This document shows positions 36,745 to 44,298 of a DNA stretch of 64,000 nt, piece by piece. Numbering within the stretch: the first letter of the stretch is position 1; each line of letters opens with the position of its first letter. The position numbers were made by a program, and so were the translations under genes. The notes under the pieces are model-generated. The model was not told the origin of the DNA and did no database searches. It saw only the letters and a list, made by a program, of their open reading frames with translations. Source of the stretch: Plesiomonas sp051652165 (GTDB lineage Bacteria; Pseudomonadota; Gammaproteobacteria; Enterobacterales; CAMTGL01); contig NZ_JBOFTR010000016.1 of assembly GCF_051652165.1 (NCBI RefSeq), positions 372,001 to 436,000 on the forward strand. The letters run 5' to 3'.

Positions 36745-36770
36745 ACAACAGGGGCATTAGCCCCTGTTGT
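36745..36770 (-). terminator. Terminator of the flagellin gene
   Basis: Strong hairpin with an 11-bp stem (ACAACAGGGGC at 36745-36755, GCCCCTGTTGT at 36760-36770) and loop ATTA, 36 bases after the flagellin stop. The U-tract is imperfect (ATTAT). Confidence 0.8.
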
Positions 36771-36805
36771 TATCACGCGTTTGTGTGTACAAACGTTGCA
36801 GAGAA

Positions 36806-38239
36806 TTAACCCAGCAGTGACAGTGCAGATTGTGGCAATTGCTTAGCCTGCGCCAGCATTGCGGTACCTGCTTGTTGCAGAATTTGTTGCTTAGTCATGT
36901 TGGTGGTTTCAGAGGCAAAATCCACATCCATGATACGGCTACGGCCGGCCGTTGTATTCTCTTGAATATTACCTAAGTTACTGATAGTACTAGAAAGACG
37001 GTTTTGCAACGCACCTAAATCTGAACGCTGATTATCGATAGTTGCCAATGCACCGTCGATAACAGAAATTGCACTTTGTGCGCCATCTTGTGTTGACATA
37101 TCAACACTTGATACAGCCACTTGCGAAGAACTTGCAGCAGTATCCGCACCGCCAGTACCCAGCTCATCAACAGTACCTGTAACAGAGAATGCACCGCTAT
37201 TGCTAGAGTACTCAATAGTCCCTGCCACAGTAATAGAGTTTGCAGCTGCACCACCGGCTGCTAAACCTACACCGCCGATAGACGTGCCTGCAGCACCTTT
37301 ATTCTCAGCTTTAATGTCTTCGCCATTCTCATTCATTAAGACTAATGAACCGTTCTCAACTTTGGCTTTTACACCTGTTTTCGCTGCTTTATCATTGATC
37401 GCTTTTGCGTGATCATTAATATCATCAGAGTTTACGGTGATTCGCTCGGCTGTTGCACCTGATGCTGTACTTGACAGTTCAATATCTAATTTACCACCAG
37501 TAATCGCAAGACCTACGCTGGTTTTTGCTGATGCATTCACACCGGTTTTATTTGATACGGCATTAACTTGTGCTGCAACTTGTTTGGCTGTAGCACCTGC
37601 GGTAACAGTGATAGTTTCATCACCTTTACCTTTAATGAGTAACTCACCATCAGTAACGGTGTTTGTACCTGCAGTGTTAGTAGCAGCTAACGCAGTACCT
37701 AAACGAGTAGTGGTACTGGTTTTATTTGCACCCAGTTTAGCAGCCGTCATATTGCCCAAGCTAATATCGATAGTCTCATTCGCTTCTGAACCCACTTGGA
37801 ATGATTTTGTACCGAAAGAGCCATCAATCAGCTTCTGGCCACCAAAAGTGGTGGTTTCTGCAATACGGGTCATCTCATTTTTTAGTGAATCAACCTCTTT
37901 TTGCATAGCAGCACGGTCAGCATCTGAGTTTGAACCGTTTGCTGATTGCAGAGCCAAATCACGCATTTTATTTAGAATATTGGTTGACTCCTGCATTGCA
38001 CCTTCAGCAGTTTGTGCAATAGAGATACCGTCATTGGCATTTTTCATTGCCACGCCAAGACCGCTGATTTGTGAACCCAGACGGTTAGCAATCTGCATAC
38101 CTGCCGCATCATCTTTTGCTGAGTTGATACGGTTACCGGTAGACAAACGCTGCATAGACACATTCAGCGCATTGTTGGTTTTGTTCAGGTTACGCTGGGC
38201 ATTCAGCGCGGTCACGTTGGTGTTTACGGTAATAGCCAT
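36806..38239 (-). CDS. fliC: Flagellin
   Basis: 477-aa filament subunit, the only flagellin gene in the window. The conserved D0/D1 ends are MAITVNTNVTALNAQRNLNK, LSTGNRINSAKDDAAGMQIA and, at the C-terminus, AMLAQAKQLPQSALSLLG. The central part is very rich in S, T, N, A and G, a suitable target for O-linked sugars. The ATG at 38239 matches the mature flagellin start; a frame extending to 38266 is not supported. Sigma28-like elements lie upstream and a hairpin terminator downstream. Confidence 0.96.
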   Translation of the reverse strand: MAITVNTNVTALNAQRNLNKTNNALNVSMQRLSTGNRINSAKDDAAGMQIANRLGSQISGLGVAMKNANDGISIAQTAEGAMQESTNILNKMRDLALQSANGSNSDADRAAMQKEVDSLKNEMTRIAETTTFGGQKLIDGSFGTKSFQVGSEANETIDISLGNMTAAKLGANKTSTTTRLGTALAATNTAGTNTVTDGELLIKGKGDETITVTAGATAKQVAAQVNAVSNKTGVNASAKTSVGLAITGGKLDIELSSTASGATAERITVNSDDINDHAKAINDKAAKTGVKAKVENGSLVLMNENGEDIKAENKGAAGTSIGGVGLAAGGAAANSITVAGTIEYSSNSGAFSVTGTVDELGTGGADTAASSSQVAVSSVDMSTQDGAQSAISVIDGALATIDNQRSDLGALQNRLSSTISNLGNIQENTTAGRSRIMDVDFASETTNMTKQQILQQAGTAMLAQAKQLPQSALSLLG

Positions 38240-38315
38240 GCTTGTAATCTCCGTTAAATTTGCCACCCAGCATACTTGCCCGCAGCGACTTATTGATTAT
38301 TTGTTACACCATCAT

Positions 38316-38342
38316 CTATCGGCACTGCTCACAACAACATTA
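38316..38342 (-). promoter_or_regulatory. Sigma28 promoter of flagellin (proximal)
   Basis: Minus strand: TAATGTTG, 11 bases, GCCGATAG, compared with the consensus TAAAGTTT-N11-GCCGATAA. The start would fall near 38309, about 70 bases before the flagellin ATG. Confidence 0.75.
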
Positions 38343-38416
38343 GCCCGTTGGACAATTTTTTATGTTTATCGCTTAGGCTAACCGTGCAGCTTGCATGCTG
38401 ATTGCTTGTATACAGT

Positions 38417-38443
38417 TAATCGGCAACCCTAGAAAAACTTGAA
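38417..38443 (-). promoter_or_regulatory. Second sigma28-like element upstream of flagellin
   Basis: Minus strand: TTCAAGTT, 11 bases, GCCGATTA (or TCAAGTTT with 10 bases). It lies about 100 bases farther upstream than the proximal element. The -10 box is good and the -35 box is moderate. Confidence 0.45.
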
Positions 38444-38549
38444 GAATAAATTTCACAACATTAAATAACACGTTGATTATAAAAAATTTATTTATTTTTT
38501 ATTGTTGTACAAAACCGTGTTAACGCACATCAATGCACCATTTATCGTA

Positions 38550-38566
38550 TTGGCACAAGTTATGCT
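38550..38566 (+). promoter_or_regulatory. Sigma54 promoter of the pse operon
   Basis: Plus strand reads TTGGCACAAGTTATGCT, with a full TTGGCAC -24 box and GC ten bases after GG. Predicted start near 38577, about 104 bases before pseB. This places sugar synthesis in the FlrA/RpoN flagellar regulon. Confidence 0.8.
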
Positions 38567-38680
38567 TGAGAGTAGCCATAACGAGTTTGCAATGCGGCAT
38601 GTCAAGAAATCGACTTCCTATTTTTCTATATAGGGTGCATTCCCTTTACTGCCCTTCATTGATGAATTAATGGCGTACCT

Positions 38681-39679
38681 ATGTTTAATGACAAAGTGAT
38701 TCTGGTTACTGGCGGTACTGGTTCTTTCGGTCACCAGTTTGTTGAAATGACACTGGCCAAATACAACCCAAAGAAAATCATCATTTATTCGCGTGATGAA
38801 ATGAAACAATGGGATATGGCAAAGAAATATCCAAATGAAAAACGCCTACGCTTTTTTATTGGTGATGTTCGCGATAAAGATCGTTTAATGCGTGCACTCG
38901 ATGGCGTTGATTTTGTTGTGCACGCCGCTGCAACTAAAATTGTGCCTACGGCTGAATACAATCCATTTGAATGCATCAAAACCAACATTAACGGGGCAAT
39001 GAACCTGATTGATGCTTGTATCGATAAAAGTGTGCAAAAAGTCGTCGCGCTGTCTACAGATAAAGCCAGCAGCCCTGCAAACTTATATGGGGCAACTAAG
39101 TTGGCCTCAGATAAACTCTTTGTTGCAGGCAATTCTTACTCTGGGGCAAACAAAACACGCTTTGCTGTTGTGCGTTATGGCAATGTGATGGGCTCACGCG
39201 GTTCAGTTATTCCATTTTTCTTGTCAATTAAAGATAAAGGCGTGTTGCCAGTAACAGATCCGCGCATGACGCGCTTTATGATCACGTTAGAGCAAGGCGT
39301 TGAGCTGATTTGGCATGCCTTCGCAGATATGGTGGGCGGCGAGATTTACGTTAAGAAAAGCCCATCGATGAATATTACCGATATTGCAGCAACGATTGCG
39401 CCAAAAGCACAGCAAGAGATTGTTGGCATTCGCCCTGGTGAGAAATTACACGAACAGATGATCGGCGTTGAAGACTCTTACTACACCTACGAATACCCTG
39501 AACATTATAAAATCCTACCCGCAATCCATGAATGGCATACTTCCCCAGAACGTATCAAAGATGGAAAAAAAGTGACTGAAGGCTTTGTTTACTCCAGTGA
39601 TAACAACACTGAATGGATGAGCAAAGATACGCTCCAGACATGGATTGAGCTGAATCAAGCTAAAATTGGGAGTATCTGA
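38681..39679 (+). CDS. pseB: UDP-GlcNAc 4,6-dehydratase (inverting) PseB
   Basis: 332-aa short-chain dehydrogenase/reductase. It makes UDP-2-acetamido-2,6-dideoxy-beta-L-arabino-hexos-4-ulose from UDP-GlcNAc, the first step to CMP-pseudaminic acid. The NAD(P) site is VTGGTGSFGHQFV, the SDK region is LSTDKASSPANLYGATKLASDK and C-terminal segments such as GEIYVKKSPSMNI are PseB-like. First gene of the plus-strand operon; the stop is three bases before pseC. Confidence 0.94.
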   Translation: MFNDKVILVTGGTGSFGHQFVEMTLAKYNPKKIIIYSRDEMKQWDMAKKYPNEKRLRFFIGDVRDKDRLMRALDGVDFVVHAAATKIVPTAEYNPFECIKTNINGAMNLIDACIDKSVQKVVALSTDKASSPANLYGATKLASDKLFVAGNSYSGANKTRFAVVRYGNVMGSRGSVIPFFLSIKDKGVLPVTDPRMTRFMITLEQGVELIWHAFADMVGGEIYVKKSPSMNITDIAATIAPKAQQEIVGIRPGEKLHEQMIGVEDSYYTYEYPEHYKILPAIHEWHTSPERIKDGKKVTEGFVYSSDNNTEWMSKDTLQTWIELNQAKIGSI

Positions 39680-39682
39680 TTC

Positions 39683-40855
39683 ATGATCCCTTACGGTAAA
39701 CAGCAGATCTCTCAAGATGATATTGATGCCGTTGTTGCTGTATTGCAGTCAGACTTTTTAACTCAAGGGCCGCAAGTTCCGGCCTTTGAGTCGGCTTTAC
39801 AGCAAGCCACCGGTGCCCAATATGCTCTGGCCGTCAACAGTGCGACATCGGCGTTACATATTGCCTGTATGGCGCTCGGATTAGGTTCTGGCGATCGTTT
39901 ATGGACAACACCGATTACTTTCGTCGCATCCGCTAACTGTGCCCGCTATTGTGGTGCTGATGTCGATTTTGTTGATATTGACCCCGTTACCTATAATTTG
40001 TGCCCGCAACAGTTAGAGCAAAAACTCAAACGTGCTCAACAAAACGGTACTCTGCCCAAAATTGTTGTGCCGGTACATTTATGTGGTTATCCATGTGATA
40101 TGGCCGCCATTTATGCGCTATCGCAAGAGTACGGCTTCCATATTATTGAAGATGCCTCGCACGCAATTGGAGGGCAATACCATGGTGAGCCGATCGGTAA
40201 ATGCCGATACTCTGATATCACAATTTTTAGCTTTCATCCGGTCAAAATCATCACCACCGCCGAAGGTGGCGCGGCATTAACTAACAATGCTGAGTTAGCC
40301 GAGCGTATGGCGCTGCTACGCAGCCATGGTATTACCCGAGAACCATCAAAAATGCAGGGCGAAAGTCACGGTAGTTGGTATTACCAACAAATTGACCTTG
40401 GCTATAACTACCGCATGACCGAATTACAAGCCGCGCTCGGCGTTTCTCAAATGACACGCCTAGATACGTTTGTTACGCGTCGCCATCAACTGGCCCAACG
40501 TTATCATGCGGCGCTGCATGATTTACCGCTAATACGGCCATTGTTCAGCCAACAAGATACTTATTCGGCTCTTCATCTGTATGTGATCCGTCTACAACGT
40601 GCAAAACTCAACAAAACGCGACGAGAGATTTTTGATGTACTGAGAAATACCGGAATCGGTGTCAATATTCACTATATCCCTGTTCATACCCAGCCTTATT
40701 ATCAAAACTTAGGTTTTAAAATTGGCCAGTATCCGATAGCTGAAGCCTATTATGAAGATGCTATTTCATTACCCATGTTTGCGGCGATGACAGATCAGCA
40801 GCAAGACGCTGTAATTGACGTGCTGCGTACCATTTTACAGGATGCACAACTGTGA
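39683..40855 (+). CDS. pseC: PLP-dependent aminotransferase PseC
   Basis: 390-aa DegT/DnrJ/EryC1-family aminotransferase that converts the PseB 4-keto sugar into the 4-amino sugar. The N-terminal MIPYGKQQISQDDIDAVVAVL is typical of PseC. The PLP lysine lies in FSFHPVKIITTAEGGA, and EDASHAIGGQY provides the cofactor-binding aspartate. The stop overlaps pseF (GTGA). Confidence 0.94.
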   Translation: MIPYGKQQISQDDIDAVVAVLQSDFLTQGPQVPAFESALQQATGAQYALAVNSATSALHIACMALGLGSGDRLWTTPITFVASANCARYCGADVDFVDIDPVTYNLCPQQLEQKLKRAQQNGTLPKIVVPVHLCGYPCDMAAIYALSQEYGFHIIEDASHAIGGQYHGEPIGKCRYSDITIFSFHPVKIITTAEGGAALTNNAELAERMALLRSHGITREPSKMQGESHGSWYYQQIDLGYNYRMTELQAALGVSQMTRLDTFVTRRHQLAQRYHAALHDLPLIRPLFSQQDTYSALHLYVIRLQRAKLNKTRREIFDVLRNTGIGVNIHYIPVHTQPYYQNLGFKIGQYPIAEAYYEDAISLPMFAAMTDQQQDAVIDVLRTILQDAQL

Positions 40856-41544
40856 AAATTGCATTGATCCCAGCACGAGGGGGCAGCAAGCGTATCCCTC
40901 ATAAAAACATTCGTCTCTTTGCTGGAAAACCGATCATTGCTTACTCCATCGAAGCAGCCTTGCAAGCAGGCTGCTTCGATGCTGTCATTGTATCGACCGA
41001 TGATCCTGCAATCGCCGAGGTGGCGCAGCAATATGGTGCTGAAGTCCCTTTTATGCGGCCTGCGGATATTGCCAACGATTACGCGACAACCACGGATGTC
41101 ATTCGACATGCCTTGCTATGGTTTCATCAGCAGCAACAACCCGTAGATATCTTATGTTGCCTGTATGCCACCGCCCCTTTTGTGCGCGCTGAAGATTTGT
41201 TGGCGGGATATCATTTACTGGCGCAAGACGATACTGACTATGTATTCAGTGCCACCCGCTATGCTTTTCCGATCCAACGTGCAATTAGACTCGATGCACA
41301 GCAACGCGTGAGCATGTTTCAACCTGAACACTTAAGCACTCGCTCACAAGACTTGCCTGAAGCATTTCATGATGCAGGCCAGTTTTACTGGGGAACCACA
41401 GATGCTTTTTTAAATGGCAAACCTATCTTCTCTCCTGCTGCGCGCGCCATGATTTTACCCCGTCAGCGAGTACAGGATATTGATACACCTGAAGACTGGG
41501 AATATGCAGAACTTATGTTTCGGCTATTGCACAATGAGAACTGA
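40852..41544 (+). CDS. pseF: CMP-pseudaminic acid synthetase PseF (GTG start)
   Basis: 230-aa cytidylyltransferase of the CMP-NeuAc synthetase family, which activates pseudaminic acid with CTP in the last step. The N-terminal nucleotide motif is IPARGGSKRIPHKNIRLFAGKP, followed by VIVSTDDPAIAEVA and the C-terminal VQDIDTPEDWEYAELMF. The GTG start overlaps the pseC stop by four bases. Confidence 0.94.
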   Translation: MKIALIPARGGSKRIPHKNIRLFAGKPIIAYSIEAALQAGCFDAVIVSTDDPAIAEVAQQYGAEVPFMRPADIANDYATTTDVIRHALLWFHQQQQPVDILCCLYATAPFVRAEDLLAGYHLLAQDDTDYVFSATRYAFPIQRAIRLDAQQRVSMFQPEHLSTRSQDLPEAFHDAGQFYWGTTDAFLNGKPIFSPAARAMILPRQRVQDIDTPEDWEYAELMFRLLHNEN

Positions 41545-42574
41545 AAAGCCACGCCATATCCTGATTAGAGCTGATGCCTCAGCACACATAGGTACTGGCC
41601 ATGTAATGCGCTGCATGGTCTTAGCGCAACATCTCACCGAATTAGGTTGTCAGGTTCATTTCATTTGCCGAGATTTACCTGGCAATCTGAATGATTATAT
41701 TGTTGCTCATGGGTATGGCATAACCGTATTGCCCGATGATGCAGAATCCGTTGCGTGGCAAAATGATATTGCAAATATCATTTTGCACCATCCTCACGCC
41801 GATGGGGTGATAGTTGATCACTATCAGCTAGGAAAAGAATGGGAGTGTGCAATTAGCACCCATTTTGCATGCCCCCTACTAGCAATTGATGACATAAATC
41901 GGCCTCATCAGAGCGATTTAATCTTAGATCAAAATCTCTGGCCAGCCGAAAGTCAGCGTTATCTAAATAGCCCAGGAACCCATCTTATCGGCCCAGAATA
42001 TGCGTTATTACGGCCACGTTTTTCCTCACTGCGAGAGCAGCATTTACCCAGAGAAAATCAACTATTGGTCTGCTTTGGCGGTAGCGATCCCACGGGAGAG
42101 TGTGAAAAATTCTTACGCGCAGTACAAGAGATCCCCCCACTTCCCTTCACGGTTCTCTTGATTACCGGTCGAGCTAATCTGCGCTACCCGCAATTACAGG
42201 CAATCGCGGAAAACATGGATGTGTTGTTGTATGCGCATCGCGATGATTTTGAGCAATTATTAGCTACCTCGCACTACATGATTGGTGCATCTGGCAGTAG
42301 TAATTGGGAACGCCTGTGCTTAAACACGCCAGCTTCAGTGGTCTGTGTTGCAGATAATCAGCGTGAAATATCCCACCATTTGGCTCAAAAAAATGCGGTT
42401 CGCTATTTGGGTGAGGCAGAGCATCTTACGCAAGAGGATTATGCTCATGAACTGGGCTGGATTAGCCGCTATTGGCAGCAACTCAATCGTTTAAATCCTA
42501 TCATGATTGATGGAAAAGGGGCTTGTCGTGTTGCTCAACAATTTTATCAACGTGTCGATATGTCAAAATACTAA
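41534..42574 (+). CDS. pseG: UDP-2,4-diacetamido-2,4,6-trideoxy-beta-L-altropyranose hydrolase PseG
   Basis: 346-aa GT-B-fold nucleotide-sugar hydrolase that removes UDP before condensation by PseI. The N-terminal RADASAHIGTGHVMRCMVLA holds the conserved GTGHxMRC motif. LLVCFGGSDPTGECEKFLRA and HYMIGASGSSNWERLCLNTP form the C-terminal nucleotide site. The ATG at 41534 is inside the pseF end (11-base overlap). Confidence 0.93.
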   Translation: MRTEKPRHILIRADASAHIGTGHVMRCMVLAQHLTELGCQVHFICRDLPGNLNDYIVAHGYGITVLPDDAESVAWQNDIANIILHHPHADGVIVDHYQLGKEWECAISTHFACPLLAIDDINRPHQSDLILDQNLWPAESQRYLNSPGTHLIGPEYALLRPRFSSLREQHLPRENQLLVCFGGSDPTGECEKFLRAVQEIPPLPFTVLLITGRANLRYPQLQAIAENMDVLLYAHRDDFEQLLATSHYMIGASGSSNWERLCLNTPASVVCVADNQREISHHLAQKNAVRYLGEAEHLTQEDYAHELGWISRYWQQLNRLNPIMIDGKGACRVAQQFYQRVDMSKY

Positions 42575-42640
42575 TGCGTTAAGTCATCCTCAGCGCCTAT
42601 GCGTACAAAATATAACACTGTTGACCACTAACCGAAATTC

Positions 42641-43105
42641 ATGAAGGAATATGGCTATAACATGTGCCTAATCACAAGTCTATATTTACGACCAGCCAAT
42701 ACCTATGATGCCGACATATTACTAGCTTGGCGTAATGATGTGATAACGCGTCAATATAGCCATTCATCCGATCTGATCAGTACAGAACAACACTCTCGCT
42801 GGCTACAATCTGTAATGAATGATCCTTCTCGGAAAGTGTATATCGCCGTACAAAACAGTATTCCCGTTGGAATGGCAAGAGCCGATTTGATAGAGGGTAT
42901 ACATATCCTCTCTTGGGCGGTAGCACCTCAAGCACGAGGCCGTGGTATCGCAAAACAAATTGTTAAACATCTTTTAGATAAGACGGTATTACCTATCAAA
43001 GCTGAAATTAAATGTGCTAATTTGGCATCTATTGCTGTCGCAAAAAGCAATGGGCTTCGACTCCTTTCTCAACAAGATGACATCTTGCATTACGTATTAC
43101 CATAA
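42641..43105 (+). CDS. pseH: GNAT acetyltransferase PseH
   Basis: 154-aa GNAT-fold N-acetyltransferase, expected to acetylate the 4-amino group made by PseC. LLAWRNDVITRQYSHSSDLIS and the acetyl-CoA loop VAPQARGRGIAKQIVKHLL are visible. The start is uncertain: ATG at 42641 or the in-frame ATG at 42662 (MCLITSLYL), neither with an ideal ribosome site. The assignment as PseH rests on fold and operon position. Confidence 0.85.
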   Translation: MKEYGYNMCLITSLYLRPANTYDADILLAWRNDVITRQYSHSSDLISTEQHSRWLQSVMNDPSRKVYIAVQNSIPVGMARADLIEGIHILSWAVAPQARGRGIAKQIVKHLLDKTVLPIKAEIKCANLASIAVAKSNGLRLLSQQDDILHYVLP

Positions 43106-43176
43106 TCTTGTCTCTTTATTGCATAACATCTTCTCAATAAAATTTGATATAACCATGACCTGAGTAGGGTATCGCC

Positions 43177-44235
43177 ATGAGCCACAACTATATTGAAATT
43201 AACGGTCGCCGTATTGGTGCAGACTACCCGCCTTATATTATTGCTGAACTGTCAGCAAACCATAATGGTGATATCAACCGTGCAATCCAGATTATAGATG
43301 CCGCGAAACAAGCGGGTGCTGATGCGGTTAAATTGCAGACTTACACAGCAAACACTATTACCATTGAGCATGACAGTGATGAGTTCAATATTCAGGGTGG
43401 CTTGTGGGATGGTGAAACACTTTATTCTCTCTATCAAAAAGCCTCTATGCCATGGGAATGGCATCAACCGCTATTCGAACATGCAAAAAAACGGGGAATT
43501 ACGATATTTAGTTCGCCATTTGATTTTACTGCAGTAGATTTACTCGAACAGCTAGATGCTCCCGCGTATAAAATAGCGTCATTTGAATTAGTTGATTTAC
43601 CACTTATTCGCCGCGTTGCTCAAACCGGTAAACCGATGATTATGTCAACGGGCATGGCCAATGCTAAAGAAATTGCAGAGGCAGTGAATACTGCACGCTC
43701 GCACGGCTGCCAACAGCTTGTTTTGCTGCATTGTGTGAGTGGTTATCCTGCCCCCGCAGAGCAATATAATTTACGCACCATTCCTGATATGGCACAGCGT
43801 TTTAACAGTATCACAGGGTTATCTGATCACACCTTGGATAATGCCACAGCGATTGCATCTGTCGCACTCGGTGCTTGCGTGATAGAAAAGCATGTGACTC
43901 TTGACCGCTCTGCTGGTGGACCGGATGACAGCTTTTCACTCGAACCCAATGAACTAACCCGTTTATGTCAAGATACTCGAACAGCATGGTCAGCTTTAGG
44001 CGCTGTAACTTATGAGAGAACAGAAGCAGAAAAAGGCAACGTGAAGTTCCGACGATCATTATATGTCATACAAGATATTGCCGCAGGAGAACGGCTGAAC
44101 GCTGATAATGTGCGCAGTATTCGGCCAGGATTTGGCTTATTGCCTCGGTATTATGATGAAGTCATTGGGAAAGTGGCCTGTCGTCTATTAAAAAAAGGAA
44201 CGGCATTATCATGGGAAGATATTCGTAATATTTAA
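43177..44235 (+). CDS. pseI: Pseudaminic acid synthase PseI
   Basis: 352-aa NeuB-family enzyme that condenses 6-deoxy-AltdiNAc with phosphoenolpyruvate. The TIM barrel has IIAELSANHNGDINRAIQII, AGADAVKLQTYTA and ITGLSDHT, with LGACVIEKHVTLDRSAGGPDD (first part LGACVIEKHVTLD). The C-terminal SAF antifreeze-like domain starts near residue 285 (VKFRRSLYVIQDIAAGE). Last gene of the operon, followed by a strong hairpin. Confidence 0.94.
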   Translation: MSHNYIEINGRRIGADYPPYIIAELSANHNGDINRAIQIIDAAKQAGADAVKLQTYTANTITIEHDSDEFNIQGGLWDGETLYSLYQKASMPWEWHQPLFEHAKKRGITIFSSPFDFTAVDLLEQLDAPAYKIASFELVDLPLIRRVAQTGKPMIMSTGMANAKEIAEAVNTARSHGCQQLVLLHCVSGYPAPAEQYNLRTIPDMAQRFNSITGLSDHTLDNATAIASVALGACVIEKHVTLDRSAGGPDDSFSLEPNELTRLCQDTRTAWSALGAVTYERTEAEKGNVKFRRSLYVIQDIAAGERLNADNVRSIRPGFGLLPRYYDEVIGKVACRLLKKGTALSWEDIRNI

Positions 44236-44241
44236 AGGTTA

Positions 44242-44269
44242 TCTCCCCAATAATCAGTTATTGGGGAGA
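44242..44269. terminator. Bidirectional hairpin between pseI and the TPR-glycosyltransferase gene
   Basis: Perfect 12-bp stem (TCTCCCCAATAA, loop TCAG, TTATTGGGGAGA) in the 63-base gap between two convergent genes. There is no long U-run on either side, but the stem is strong. Confidence 0.75.
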
Positions 44270-44298
44270 GATATCATCACTTATTACTGCATAGTTTA

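Larger units (their letters stand above)
36201..36805 (-). other. Flagellin-fliD intergenic region (605 bp)
   Basis: This is the site of flaG in Vibrio and Aeromonas, but no FlaG-like frame is visible. It contains the fliD sigma54 element, a 14-bp perfect palindrome (ACTGCAATTGCAGT, 36460-36473), a 15-bp tandem duplication (36481-36510) and the flagellin terminator (36745-36770). A 70-codon minus-strand frame at 36402-36614 is probably not a gene. Confidence 0.6.
38240..38680. other. Divergent promoter region of flagellin and pse operon
   Basis: 441 noncoding bases between the flagellin gene (minus) and pseB (plus). It contains two sigma28-like elements facing flagellin and one sigma54 element facing pseB, so flagellin and its predicted sugar donor pathway share a control region. 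Confidence 0.75.

Noticed and set aside
37437..38381. Long plus-strand frame (314 codons) opposite flagellin
   Set aside because: It is antisense to a clear flagellin gene whose repetitive S/T/A-rich codons keep the opposite strand open. The translated protein shows no family features.
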